Below are positions 8,703 through 18,353 of a DNA stretch of 64,000 nucleotides, one piece after another (positions within the stretch are counted from its first letter, which is position 1; each line of letters begins with the position of its first letter). The stretch covers positions 1 through 64,000 of the forward strand of contig NZ_VKAB01000018.1 in the NCBI RefSeq assembly GCF_009769385.1. The letters run 5' to 3'. The DNA comes from Saccharothrix deserti (lineage in GTDB: Bacteria; Actinomycetota; Actinomycetes; Mycobacteriales; Pseudonocardiaceae). Below the pieces are notes generated by a model. That model was not told where the DNA came from, did not search any database, and saw nothing but the letters and a program-made list of their open reading frames with translations. Position numbers and translations under genes: made by a program.

Positions 8703-10073
8703 TCAGTCCGTGAACGTCAGCGCGGTCGCCTCGGGCAGCGGGAACGGGTGGCCGGACAGCCGTTCGCTGTGCTTGGCGAGGCTCTCCAAGAACTTCGACG
8801 CGAGGTCGAGCGTGAACCCCTGCCGGCACACGACGCGGAGCACGTGCACGTGCTCCAGGTTCGGCGGCAGGCTGTACGCGGGCACGTGCCAGCCGTCGCT
8901 CTTGAGCGCCTCGGACAGGTGGTACACGGTGAAGCCCACGTCCTCCGGGTCGCGCAGGCGGAACGCCACCACCGGCAGGTCCTCGCCGTCGCTGATGACC
9001 TCGAACGGCCCGACGGCCTGGACGCCCTTCGCGACCTGCCGCGCGACCTCCTGGCACCGCTGCGCGATCATCTGGTAGCCGGCGAGCCCGTTGCGCAGGA
9101 ACTGGTAGTACTGGGCGATCACGCCGGATGCGGGCCGGGAGAAGTTCAGCGTGAACGTCGGGTGGTGGCCGCCGAGCACGTTGCAGTCGAAGATGAGCGA
9201 CTCGGGCAGGTACTCGGGATCGCGCCACAGGCACCAACCGGAGCCCGGGAAGACGAGGCCGAACTTGTGGCCGGACGCGTTGATCGACACCACCCTCGGC
9301 AGTGCGAAGTCCCAGGCGAAGTCGACGTCGAGGAACGGCGCGACGAACCCGCCGCTCGCCGCGTCGACGTGCAGCGGCACGTCGACGCCCCGGTCGGCCG
9401 CCACGCCGTCGAGGGCGGCCGCGATCTCCGCGACCGGGTCGTAGCGCCCGTCCTGCGTGCTGCCGAGCACCGCGACGACGCCGATCGTGTTCTCGTCCAC
9501 CGCCTCGGCGGTGAGCGCCGGGTCGAGGATCGTGCGGCCCTCCGCGAGCGGCACCATCCGCGCTTCCACGTCCCAGAAGTTGCAGAACTTCGGCCAGCAG
9601 ACGTGGACGTGGCTGCCGAACACCATGTTGGGCCTGCCGGTGCCGCCCCGCTCCCGCCAGCGGCGCAGCATGGCCAGGCCGGCGAGCATGGCCGCCTCCG
9701 AGCTGCCGCTCGTGGAGCAGCCGATGAACCGGCCGTCGTCCTCGTGCCACAGGTTCGCGAGCGCGTTGATGCACTCCTGCTCGATGTCGGAGCTGGCCGG
9801 GTACTCCTCCCGGTTCATGAGGTTGATCGAGGCGGTGTCCGCGTAGATCCGCTCCAGCTCCGGCTCGGCGGCCGTCGTGCAGAACGTGGCGAGGTTGAGG
9901 GCCGCCCGGCCGTCGAGCAACAGCCTCGACTGCACGATGCCCGCCGCGACGCTCGCGGGCATCGGGTTCTCCGGGAGCCTGCCCTTCGGGACGACATCCT
10001 CGTCGATCCGCTGCGCGAAGACGGGAGCGATCTGCAAATCCTGCTCATCGGTGATCACGCGCTGCAGACTCAT
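8703..10073 (-). CDS. Glutamate-decarboxylase-like PLP-dependent enzyme (group II decarboxylase)
   Basis: A 456-residue fold-type I PLP enzyme most like GadA/GadB glutamate decarboxylases. The PLP lysine is K270 in NASGHKFG, the cofactor-stacking His/Asp region is LHVDAASGGF, and STSGSSEAAMLAGLAM matches the GAD phosphate-binding segment. N-terminal P-E-N-P-M-P and a C-terminal V-C-R-Q-G also fit the family. The expected chemistry is amino-acid decarboxylation, glutamate to GABA in canonical members. Start ATG 10073 has GAGG about five bases upstream. It is the first gene of an operon with two P450s (gaps of 4 bp and -4 bp). No glutamate/GABA antiporter is nearby, which argues against acid resistance and for a biosynthetic role. 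Confidence 0.85.
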   Translation of the reverse strand: MSLQRVITDEQDLQIAPVFAQRIDEDVVPKGRLPENPMPASVAAGIVQSRLLLDGRAALNLATFCTTAAEPELERIYADTASINLMNREEYPASSDIEQECINALANLWHEDDGRFIGCSTSGSSEAAMLAGLAMLRRWRERGGTGRPNMVFGSHVHVCWPKFCNFWDVEARMVPLAEGRTILDPALTAEAVDENTIGVVAVLGSTQDGRYDPVAEIAAALDGVAADRGVDVPLHVDAASGGFVAPFLDVDFAWDFALPRVVSINASGHKFGLVFPGSGWCLWRDPEYLPESLIFDCNVLGGHHPTFTLNFSRPASGVIAQYYQFLRNGLAGYQMIAQRCQEVARQVAKGVQAVGPFEVISDGEDLPVVAFRLRDPEDVGFTVYHLSEALKSDGWHVPAYSLPPNLEHVHVLRVVCRQGFTLDLASKFLESLAKHSERLSGHPFPLPEATALTFTD

Positions 10074-10524
10074 GGCGACCTCATTCGTCAGAACTTTCGA
10101 GGGACGATATGAGGTTTATCGCAGCATTCAGAGTAGAGTTACCCATCTTTCAGGTGAATCAAGCCTAACCCATTCGGGCGTGAACAATGGGATCGCAGGT
10201 CCCGCCGGGACGGGTGGTCGCAGGCCGAAACGTTCGCCGTTCACCTGGAATGCGAGCACGAAAGAGCGAATACCACTGGTTTCGACAGCGGAACGTGATG
10301 AATCGCCTCACGGCGCTACTGCATTCCGGCGACATCGCTGCACTGCAAGCTGACGCGCGCAGAGTCACCGAACCTCGTGCGATCAGCACCCGTGGTCATG
10401 TCGTGGATGCAGACCGGCCACCAGGTGGCGGAACTGGGCACCGCGTCGCGTCGCAGACCGTGGGGCGGAAGCCCGCCCCGGACGCCCGCCGGCTGTTAGC
10501 GATCACTCCACCCCGCAGACGTTG
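10074..10524. other. Intergenic region between the decarboxylase and GH43 genes
   Basis: About 450 bases separating divergent genes. The 10080-10170 part is A/T-richer and presumably holds the minus-strand promoter of the decarboxylase/P450 operon. No recognisable regulator gene or operator was seen there. Short open frames in 10165-10530 show no family resemblance. The plus-strand promoter of the GH43 gene follows at 10525. Confidence 0.4.
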
Positions 10525-10572
10525 TTGACATAGCCAGCGCCTGCTCTCACACTCCTCATGTTAACGCTAACA
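10525..10572 (+). promoter_or_regulatory. Promoter and LacI-type operator of the GH43 gene
   Basis: A perfect TTGACA at 10525-10530 is followed 28 bases later by TGTTAACGCTAACA (10559-10572), a near-perfect palindrome of the LacI/GalR-family type. The -10 is weak (around 10547-10553). The same operator core occurs twice upstream of the GH127 gene, implying one shared sugar-responsive repressor. An in-frame ATG at 10558 lies inside the operator and is unlikely to be the start codon. Confidence 0.7.
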
Positions 10573-10596
10573 CCATCGCAACGTAGCGAGGACCGC

Positions 10597-13500
10597 ATGC
10601 GGCGCTTTGCCCGTGACAGACGGATGTTCCGACAACTGGCCGCGGGCGTGGCCGTCACGTTGTGTTGGGGCATAGTGGCCATACCGCAGCCGGCGGTCGC
10701 CGCGGCGGAGGACGTCACCGACGGCCTCGTGCTGCGCTACGACCTGGACCAGACGTCGGGTTCGGTGGTTGTGGACAGCTCCGGCAACGGCAGGAACGGC
10801 ACCGTGGCCGGCGGCACGTGGTCCGCCTCCGAAGGTCTGGCGCTCGACGGCGTGGACGACCACGTCAAGATCCCCGACAACATCGCCGCCGGGCTGTCGT
10901 CGATCACCGTCTCGGTGGACGTGCTGATCGACCCCGCGCAGGCCACGCCGTACTTCATCTGGGGTCTGGGCAACCCGGCGACGTCCTCCTCGGGCAACGG
11001 GTACCTGTTCGCCAGCGGTGACAACTTCCGGGCCGCCGCGTCGAAGACCAACTGGTCCGGCGAGCAGGTGACCGCGCGGTCCTCCGGCGGCAGGCTCGAC
11101 CGGGGCGTGTGGAAGTCGGTGACCTACACCCAGACCGGCACGACCGGAACCCTCTACGAGGACGGCGTCGCCGTCGGGCGCAACACCTCGGTGACCACCC
11201 AGCCCGGACAGATCGGCAACGGCACGACGACCGGCAACGTGCTCGGCGAGTCGAACTACGCCGCCGACAACACCCTGCGCGGCAAGGTCAAGAACTTCCG
11301 GATCTACAACCGGGCGCTGAACGACGCCGAGGTCGCCGCGATCGCGCTGGGCGACGCCGAGCGGTTGCAGGGCGACTTCACCGGTCTCGCGCTCGGCGGC
11401 CTGTCCGCCGTCACCGCCGACCTGGCACTGCCCGGCAAGGCGGCGTACGGCTCGACGATCACCTGGGCGTCCGACAACCCCGCCGTGATCGCGCCGAGCG
11501 GCAAGGTCACGCGGCCCGCGCCGGACGCCGACCCGGCCAACGTCACCCTCACCGCGACGCTGACGCGCGGTGGCTTGACCGCGCAGAGGTCCTTCCAGGC
11601 CACTGTGCTCCCCATGCCCGGCGACCGGTCCAGGGCGGAGGAGGCCGCCGCCGCGCTGAGCGTGGCGCACGCCGATGACGTGCGCGGGCACCTCACCCTG
11701 CCGACCACGGGCCTGAACAACGCGACCGTGGCGTGGTCGTCTTCGGCGCCCGCCGTGGTCGCGCCGGACGGGGTCGTGACGCGGCCCGCCAACGGCGCGG
11801 GCGACGCGGCGGTCCGCCTCACCGCGACCGTCACCGTCGGCACCGCGACGACAACGCGGGCGTTCGACCTGACCGTGCGCCAACTGCCCAAGGTCGAGCC
11901 CTACGCGGGCTACGCGTTCGCCTACTTCACCGGCAACTCCATCAGCGGCGAGAAGATCTACTTCGCGGCCAGTCGCGGCAACAACGCCCTGCAGTGGGAC
12001 GAGCTCAACAACGGCGCCCCGGTGCTGACGTCCACCAAGGGCACGCAGGGCCTGCGGGACCCGTTCCTGATCCGCTCGCCCGAGGGCGACCGGTTCTTCC
12101 TCATCGCCACCGACCTGTCCATCGGCCGTGACGGCGACTGGGACCGGGCGCAGCGCCAGGGCAGCCTGTACCTGGAGGTGTGGGAGTCCACGGACCTGGT
12201 GAACTGGTCCGAGCAGCGGCACGTGAAGATCTCCCCGCCCACGGCGGGCAACACGTGGGCGCCCGAGGCGTACTGGGACGACACCATCAAGCAGTACGTG
12301 GTGTTCTGGGCGTCCAAGCTGTACGCGGAGAACGACCCGCAGCACGTCGGCAGCACGTACAACCGGATGCTCTACGCCACCACGCGCGACTTCACGACGT
12401 TCAGCGAGCCGAAGATCTGGCAGGACCGCGGGTCCTCGCGCATCGACTCCACGGTGATCAAGGACAACGGGATCTACTACCGGTTCACCAAGGACGAGGG
12501 CGCGGGCGGCACCGGCTGCTCGGACATCATCCAGGAGAAGGCGACCTCGCTGACCGCGATCGACCTGCCCGGCGCGCCGGCGTGGGCGTTCCAGAAGGGC
12601 TGCATCGGCCGGGACGCGGGAACTTCCGCGGTCGAGGGCCCGACGGTGTTCAAGGCCAACCCGGGCGACAAGTCCGGCTCCCCGTACTACCTGTTCGTGG
12701 ACGAGTACGGCGGCCGCGGCTACATCCCGTTGGGCACGGCGAACCTCGAGACGCCCGACTGGCGCGTCCCGGCCGCGTTCGACCTGCCCGCCAGCCCGCG
12801 GCACGGCACCGTCGTGCCGGTCACCGCGACCGAGCACACCGCGCTGCTGAAGGCGCTCAACGGCCCGATCCCGCCGGAGCCGATCAAGCGCGACGCCAAC
12901 GGCCTGGTCGCCCACTACGACCTCGACCAGACCAGCGGCACGCAGGTGACCGACACGTCCGGCAACGGCTACAACGGCACCCTGTCCGGGGACGCCACCT
13001 GGTCGGACGGCGCGCTGCGGCTGGGCGGTTCCAACGGCCACGTGCGCCTGCCGGACAACATCATGGCCGGGCTGGACGAGATCACCGTCTCGCTGGACGT
13101 CAACATCGACCCCACGCAGCCGACGCCCTACTTCATCTGGGGCCTGGGCAACACGACCAACAACGCGGGTGACGGCTACCTGTTCACCACCGGCGACAAC
13201 TACCGGTCGTCCATCTCGATGGGCAACTGGACCGGTGAGCAGACCGTCACGTCCGGGGCGGCCGTCCCGCGCGGCGGCTGGCGGAACCTGACCTACACGC
13301 TGGACAAGTCGGACACCGCCAAGGTCTACCTCGACGGCGTGCTCGTCGGCACCAAGACCGGGGTCACCGTCGACCCGGGCGACATCGGCGGCGGCCGGAC
13401 GGCGGCCAACTACATCGGCCGGTCCCTGTACGCCGCCGACAAGTACCTCAAGGGCCAGGTGCGCGACTTCTCCCTGTACGCCAGGGCGTTGTCGGCCCAG

Positions 13501-15102
13501 GACGTGGCGGAGCTCAGCGGCAACACCACCGGGGTCATCGGGGTCGGGCTGGACAGCCTGAAGGTCGACGCGCGGATCGACACCGCCGCGGGGACCGTCG
13601 TGCTGCCGGTCCGCCCCGGCACCGACCTGAAGACCCTCGCCCCGCAGTTCGTCGTGGCGTCGGGGTCGACGGTCACGCCGTCCGGCCCGCAGGACTACTC
13701 CAAGCCGGTCACGGTGACGGTCACCGCCAAGGACGGCGCGTCACGCCAGTGGACCGTGCGGGCAGTGGAGATGCGCTCCCCCGTGCTGCCCGGCTTCAAC
13801 GCCGACCCGAACATCGTGCGGTTCGGCGACACGTACTACATCTACGCCACGACCGACGGGTTCCCCGGCTGGAGCAGCTCGTCGTTCAAGGTGTGGTCGT
13901 CGAAGAACCTGGTCGACTGGACCGAGCACGGCACGATCCTCGACCTGGGACCGGACGTGTCCTGGGCCGACTCCCGGGCCTGGGCGCCGACCGCGATCGA
14001 GAAGGACGGCAAGTACTACTTCTACTTCTCCGCCGACCAGAACATCGGCGTCGCGGTGGCCGACTCGCCCCTCGGGCCGTTCACCGAGCCGCTGGGCCGG
14101 CCGTTGGTCAGCAAGGCCGACTACAACAACGCCCAGCAGATCGACCCGGCCGTGTTCACCGACGACGACGGCCGCAGCTACCTGTTGTGGGGCAACGGGA
14201 CCCCGCGCATCGCCCAGCTGAACGCGGACATGGTGTCGCTGGACAAGAGCACCGAGCGGACCCTGAGCGGGCTGACCGACTTCCGCGAGGGCCTGTTCCT
14301 GAACAAGCGGGCCGGGGTCTACTACCTGTCCTGGTCCGTCGACGACACCCGCAGTGAGAACTACCGGGTCGGCTACGCCACCGGCCCGAGCCCGACCGGC
14401 CCGTGGACCTCGCGCGGCGAGATCCTCACCAAGGACACGGGCAGCGGCATCCTCGGGACCGGCCACCACTCGATCGTCCAGGTGCCCGGGACCGACGACT
14501 GGTACATCGCCTACCACCGGTTCGCCATCCCCGGCGGGGACGGCATGCACCGGGAGACCACGATCGACCGGCTGCACTTCGAGCCCGACGGCTCGATCCG
14601 GAAGGTCGTGCCGACGTTGGAGAGCGTCGAGCCGCTGTCCTACACCGGCGGCCCGATCACGACGGCGGTGAGCCTCGGCACGGTCACGCTGACGGGCGGC
14701 CAGGGCGTGGCGGCCGTCGAGTACCGGGTCGACGGCGGGGCGTGGGCGAAGTACCAGGGCCCGGTCACGGTCGGCAAGGGCAGCCACACGGTCGAGTACC
14801 GCGCCCAGAGCGTCAACCTCGTCTGGAGCGAGGTGTGGGCGCTGGCGGTCCAGCCGTTGACCTACGCGCAGGCCAAGGCGGAGATCGCGGACTTCGAGAA
14901 GGCACGCCGGATCAGCCCGATCGTCGCCATGCTCGCCCAGCTGCACCTGACCCTCGCCGAAACCGCTCAAAGCGGGGGCCTGCCCCAGGTCGCCGCACCC
15001 GTCCTGGACAACCTCGGGCGCCTGGCGGCGGTCCAGGTGCGTGACGAAGGTGCCCGGACGCGGATGCAGACCATCGCGGCGGAACTGAAGTACCAACTCT
15101 GA
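10597..15102 (+). CDS. Secreted multidomain glycosidase with two GH43 modules and two LamG domains
   Basis: A 1501-residue exported enzyme. Residues 1-33 form a signal peptide ending near A-V-A-A-A. In order: LamG-type jelly roll (about 40-235), two atrophied Ig-like domains (about 255-420), a first GH43 propeller (about 430-750; putative catalytic Asp/Asp/Glu in G-L-R-D-P near 487, R-I-D-S near 615 and V-E-G-P near 678), a second LamG (about 765-975), a small Ig-like domain (about 985-1055), a second GH43 propeller (N-A-D-P near 1069, Q-I-D-P near 1182, R-E-G near 1231) and a C-terminal Ig-like/helical tail. GH43 enzymes cleave arabinan or xylan side chains; the neighbouring GH127 favours arabinose-containing polymers. 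Start ATG 10597 (GAGG just upstream) is preferred over 10558. Two complete catalytic modules in one chain are notable. Confidence 0.85.
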   Translation: MRRFARDRRMFRQLAAGVAVTLCWGIVAIPQPAVAAAEDVTDGLVLRYDLDQTSGSVVVDSSGNGRNGTVAGGTWSASEGLALDGVDDHVKIPDNIAAGLSSITVSVDVLIDPAQATPYFIWGLGNPATSSSGNGYLFASGDNFRAAASKTNWSGEQVTARSSGGRLDRGVWKSVTYTQTGTTGTLYEDGVAVGRNTSVTTQPGQIGNGTTTGNVLGESNYAADNTLRGKVKNFRIYNRALNDAEVAAIALGDAERLQGDFTGLALGGLSAVTADLALPGKAAYGSTITWASDNPAVIAPSGKVTRPAPDADPANVTLTATLTRGGLTAQRSFQATVLPMPGDRSRAEEAAAALSVAHADDVRGHLTLPTTGLNNATVAWSSSAPAVVAPDGVVTRPANGAGDAAVRLTATVTVGTATTTRAFDLTVRQLPKVEPYAGYAFAYFTGNSISGEKIYFAASRGNNALQWDELNNGAPVLTSTKGTQGLRDPFLIRSPEGDRFFLIATDLSIGRDGDWDRAQRQGSLYLEVWESTDLVNWSEQRHVKISPPTAGNTWAPEAYWDDTIKQYVVFWASKLYAENDPQHVGSTYNRMLYATTRDFTTFSEPKIWQDRGSSRIDSTVIKDNGIYYRFTKDEGAGGTGCSDIIQEKATSLTAIDLPGAPAWAFQKGCIGRDAGTSAVEGPTVFKANPGDKSGSPYYLFVDEYGGRGYIPLGTANLETPDWRVPAAFDLPASPRHGTVVPVTATEHTALLKALNGPIPPEPIKRDANGLVAHYDLDQTSGTQVTDTSGNGYNGTLSGDATWSDGALRLGGSNGHVRLPDNIMAGLDEITVSLDVNIDPTQPTPYFIWGLGNTTNNAGDGYLFTTGDNYRSSISMGNWTGEQTVTSGAAVPRGGWRNLTYTLDKSDTAKVYLDGVLVGTKTGVTVDPGDIGGGRTAANYIGRSLYAADKYLKGQVRDFSLYARALSAQDVAELSGNTTGVIGVGLDSLKVDARIDTAAGTVVLPVRPGTDLKTLAPQFVVASGSTVTPSGPQDYSKPVTVTVTAKDGASRQWTVRAVEMRSPVLPGFNADPNIVRFGDTYYIYATTDGFPGWSSSSFKVWSSKNLVDWTEHGTILDLGPDVSWADSRAWAPTAIEKDGKYYFYFSADQNIGVAVADSPLGPFTEPLGRPLVSKADYNNAQQIDPAVFTDDDGRSYLLWGNGTPRIAQLNADMVSLDKSTERTLSGLTDFREGLFLNKRAGVYYLSWSVDDTRSENYRVGYATGPSPTGPWTSRGEILTKDTGSGILGTGHHSIVQVPGTDDWYIAYHRFAIPGGDGMHRETTIDRLHFEPDGSIRKVVPTLESVEPLSYTGGPITTAVSLGTVTLTGGQGVAAVEYRVDGGAWAKYQGPVTVGKGSHTVEYRAQSVNLVWSEVWALAVQPLTYAQAKAEIADFEKARRISPIVAMLAQLHLTLAETAQSGGLPQVAAPVLDNLGRLAAVQVRDEGARTRMQTIAAELKYQL

Positions 15103-15111
15103 GAACCGCAA

Positions 15112-15157
15112 GACGGGACAGGCCCACCACCGCTACCGGTGGTGGGCCTGTTCCGTC
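15112..15157 (+). terminator. Bidirectional terminator between GH43 and GH127 genes
   Basis: A long stem centred on CCACCACCG (15124-15132)/CGGTGGTGG (15137-15145), extended outward by ACAGGC/GCCTGT and GACGG/CCGTC. It lies between convergent stops at 15102 and 15202. Confidence 0.75.
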
Positions 15158-15201
15158 GACTGACCAAGGGTGACGCCCGCCGCGTACGGGGTGCGAGAGG
15201 G

Positions 15202-17940
15202 TCAGATGAAGCGCCAGAGGTGGTCGTTGGTGCCGTTGTCGTCCCAGATGACCACTTGCGCGCCTCGCGAGGTGGAGGCGCCGCTGAGGCCGAGGACCCG
15301 GCCGCCGTTGGCGGTCTGGATGCGGAAGTAGCCGTTCGCACCGTAGCGCAGTCGCCACTTGTGGTCGGCGGTGCCGTTGTCCGCCCACTGCAGGACGCGG
15401 GCGCCGTTGCCGGTCGCCGCTCCTTCGACGCCGAGGACCTTGCCGCTGTTGCTGTTGCGCAGGCGGAAGTAGCCGTCGGGGTCGAGCAGCGCGGTCCACA
15501 GGTGGTCCGCGGTGCCGTTGTCGTCCCACTGGATCGCCAGGCCACCGTCCGCCGTGGACATGTTCTGCACACCGAGGACGAGGCCGCTGGCGAGGTTCTG
15601 GATGCGGCGGGCGCCGGTCGGCACGAACCGCCAGTTGTTGTCCGCGGTGCCGTTGTCCGGGTCCTGGACGGCCTGCGCGCCCTGCGCGGTGGAGCCGTTG
15701 AGGGTGCCCAGCAGCTTGGCGCTGTTGGCGTTGCGGATCTTGTGGGTGCCGTCGCCGTTGTCGACGATCGTCCAGCGGTGGTCGGCGGTGCCGTTGTCCG
15801 ACCACTGCAGCACGCGGGCGTTGTCGGCCGTGGACATGTTGTCCACGCCGAGCACCTTGTTGCTGTTGAGGTTGCGCAGCCGGACCGCGGTGCCGTCGGG
15901 GACCAGCTGCCAGTTGTGGTCCGGTGTGCCCGTGTCGCCCCACTGCAGGGCGTCCGCGCCGTCCGCGGTGGACATGTCCCGGATGCCGAGCACCATGCCG
16001 GAGGCGGCGTTGAACAGCCGGTAGCCCGCATCGGCACTGCTGCCGGTGTTCCAGTAGACGGTGTAGTTGTGCCCGTGGGCGTCGTAGAACGGGCCGAGGT
16101 TGACGGTGGCCCCGTTCGCGGTCGCGGTGAAGGCCAGCGCCGAGGAGCTGGTGCGGGTGACGGAGGCGGTGTTGAGCGACGGGAGCGTGCTGAAGACCGT
16201 GTCGCCGTAGTTGCCGGACAGCACGACCGGACCGTAGGTCACCGCGGCGACTTCGGGGTTGTCGTTGGCCGGCTGCATGACGATCCGCATCGGCAGGCGC
16301 ACGGTGACGGTGTCGCCGGAGGTCCACGACCGGGTCAGGCTCGCGTAGGTGCCCGGCGTGGTGGTGATGTTCTGGGCAACCCCGTTGACGCTGACGGTCG
16401 CACCGCTGGTCCAGGACGGGATGCGCAACCGCATGGTCCAAGACCCGCCCGCGTTGCCGGTGACGGTCAGCGTGGTGGTGTCGCCGACCGGGAAACCCGT
16501 GGTCTGGGTGACGGTGATGTTGCGCTGCGACCAGGTGAGCACCGACGGCGTGTACAGGTTCACGGTCAGCGTGGTGCCGTTGTGGAAGTAGACCGAGTCG
16601 GCCAGCCGCGTGTTGACCTCCAGCGCGGTGCCCTGGCAGCACCAGAACGTGCCGTAGTCGGTGCTGAAGCTGCCGCCGCCCACCACCGGGCCCGCCACGC
16701 CCCTCCGGCCGCCGGGGTTGAGCGCGGTGAAGTAGCAGACGTGGCCGTGGCTGCTGTTCGGGTCCTGCTGGCCGATCAGGTGGTTGAGCAGCGCGCGTTC
16801 GTAGAAGTCGAAGTAGGAGGCCCGGTTCGGGTCCAGCAGCCACAGTTCCCGGGTCAGCTTGAGCATGTTGTAGGTGTTGCACGCCTCGGCCGTGTCGCGG
16901 TCCAGGAACCCGGCGATGGCGTTCGGGGCGCGGAAGTGCTCGGCCTCGCTGTTGCCGCCGATCACGTAGGTGTGCGCGCCGACGGTGATGTCCCACGCGT
17001 TGCGGGCGATGTCGCGGTAGCGGGTGGTGCCGGTGGCCTTGTACTCCCGGGCCGCCCCGATCCACTTCGGCACCTGCGTGTTGGCGTGCAGCCCGTTGAG
17101 CCGGTCCTGGTTGGCGGCCAACGGATCGAACACGACGGCGTGGTCGAACCGCTGGGCCACGGTCAGCCACCGGGAGTCGCCCGTCTGCTGGTACAGGTCC
17201 GCGAGGACGGCGTTCATGCCGCCGAACTCCGTCTGGAGCGTGGTCTGCATCTGGGCGGTGGTCAACCGACCCGTCCGCCAGTCCACCCAGCCCGCGAACC
17301 GCAGCAGCACGTCACGCGCCTGCGTGTTGCCGATGTAGCGCCACACGTCCAGCAGACCGGCCAGGGTCTTGTGCAGGCAGTAGTACGGCACACCCCGGCG
17401 CGTGCCCGCCTCCACCGAGTCCAGGTCCGACTCCGGGAACCCGGACAGGTAGCCGGTGTTGAAGCCCGCCGCGGCGTTGTTGGCCTGGCACTTGGCCAAC
17501 TCGGCGACCATGTGGTTGGCCTTGTCCCGGCACGTCGTGTCGCCCAGCACCGCCCAGGCGTTGGCCCACGCGCTGAGGAAGTGCCCCTGGCTGTGGGTGC
17601 GGAACTCGAAGTTCGGGGCCTCCCACCCGCCGCACGCGGCCGCGCCGTTGGTCGACAGCCGGTGGTTCGCGCGGAAGTTGTAGAGCAACCGGTCGACGTC
17701 GATGAACCGCAGGTACGAGAGTGTGCGGTTCTGGTTGTCCAGCCAGCGGCCCGCGGTGAGGCGGACCTGCTCGAGTTCGAACGGGAACGCCGAGACGCCG
17801 ATGTCGTTGCGGACCGGCGGCACCACCGCGGCACCGGCGACCGGAGCCACCGACGGCACCAGGGCCGGCGCGGCGGTCGCGAGGGCGGCGACGCCCGCGG
17901 CCTGCAGCAACCTGCGGCGGTTCAAGGGTGAAGAAGACAA
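15202..17940 (-). CDS. Secreted GH127-type beta-L-arabinofuranosidase with six ricin-type lectin repeats
   Basis: About 912 residues from the preferred TTG start at 17940. N-R-R-R-L-L-Q followed by a hydrophobic Ala-rich stretch is a Tat signal. An (alpha/alpha)-barrel GH127 domain (about 45-610) carries the metal/nucleophile-site residues of the family: E-A-C near 352-354 and the C-C pair at about 434-435 in FWCCQGT. The family releases L-arabinofuranose from beta-linked arabino-oligosaccharides, including hydroxyproline-linked plant arabinans. The C-terminal ~290 residues hold six ~46-residue lectin repeats, each ending in D-N-G-T-x-D-H-x-W, enough for two beta-trefoils. An in-frame ATG at 18057 would add a 39-residue extension ahead of the signal, so TTG with GGGAG upstream is favoured. 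LacI-type operators lie 415-570 bases upstream. Confidence 0.82.
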   Translation of the reverse strand: MSSSPLNRRRLLQAAGVAALATAAPALVPSVAPVAGAAVVPPVRNDIGVSAFPFELEQVRLTAGRWLDNQNRTLSYLRFIDVDRLLYNFRANHRLSTNGAAACGGWEAPNFEFRTHSQGHFLSAWANAWAVLGDTTCRDKANHMVAELAKCQANNAAAGFNTGYLSGFPESDLDSVEAGTRRGVPYYCLHKTLAGLLDVWRYIGNTQARDVLLRFAGWVDWRTGRLTTAQMQTTLQTEFGGMNAVLADLYQQTGDSRWLTVAQRFDHAVVFDPLAANQDRLNGLHANTQVPKWIGAAREYKATGTTRYRDIARNAWDITVGAHTYVIGGNSEAEHFRAPNAIAGFLDRDTAEACNTYNMLKLTRELWLLDPNRASYFDFYERALLNHLIGQQDPNSSHGHVCYFTALNPGGRRGVAGPVVGGGSFSTDYGTFWCCQGTALEVNTRLADSVYFHNGTTLTVNLYTPSVLTWSQRNITVTQTTGFPVGDTTTLTVTGNAGGSWTMRLRIPSWTSGATVSVNGVAQNITTTPGTYASLTRSWTSGDTVTVRLPMRIVMQPANDNPEVAAVTYGPVVLSGNYGDTVFSTLPSLNTASVTRTSSSALAFTATANGATVNLGPFYDAHGHNYTVYWNTGSSADAGYRLFNAASGMVLGIRDMSTADGADALQWGDTGTPDHNWQLVPDGTAVRLRNLNSNKVLGVDNMSTADNARVLQWSDNGTADHRWTIVDNGDGTHKIRNANSAKLLGTLNGSTAQGAQAVQDPDNGTADNNWRFVPTGARRIQNLASGLVLGVQNMSTADGGLAIQWDDNGTADHLWTALLDPDGYFRLRNSNSGKVLGVEGAATGNGARVLQWADNGTADHKWRLRYGANGYFRIQTANGGRVLGLSGASTSRGAQVVIWDDNGTNDHLWRFI

Positions 17941-18353
17941 TGGTGCTCCCAGGGTCGGCTGCCACGGCTGCCACGACAGCCGATCGGCAGTGCCGGTGCG
18001 CTCCACCGGGACAGCACCCGGAGCGCACCGTTGTGCTCGTGAACAGGAACTGATCAACGACGGGTCCGCGGCGGATCACGGTCGGCGATGGTTTCGCCGC
18101 GGCGGGATCAGCGCGGCGGGATCAGCAGGCGCCGCACCGCGCGGTACCGAGCCGGACGGACGCACCAAGACGACCGGGAGACCTGTCAGCGCCGCGGGCG
18201 ACCGCGGGTCGTGATCTGCCGCGGCGGGGAAGACACGCACTCTCCATTGAGGTGGTCCTCTCGGTTCAGCCCACCCTCGTGCCAGTACGTCGACAGAACC
18301 GGCCGGCTAGGGCCGGCGGGTTCGCATCTGCGCTGATCCGGGACGGAGCCAGG
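17941..18353. other. Long 5' leader region of the GH127 gene
   Basis: No convincing gene. If transcription starts near the operators at 18354-18512, this would be an untranslated leader of about 400 bases. It contains short palindromic G/C-rich segments (for example GCCGGC repeats near 18301-18318) but no riboswitch class I recognise. Confidence 0.4.

Noticed and set aside
8703..10073. Acid-resistance glutamate decarboxylase system
   Set aside because: No antiporter is present and the gene is coupled to two P450s, which points to another role.
15240..16040. Repeated DNA in the 3' part of the GH127 gene as a possible CRISPR-like or tandem repeat array
   Set aside because: The periodicity comes from coding for six ricin-lectin repeats, with divergent codons and no spacers.
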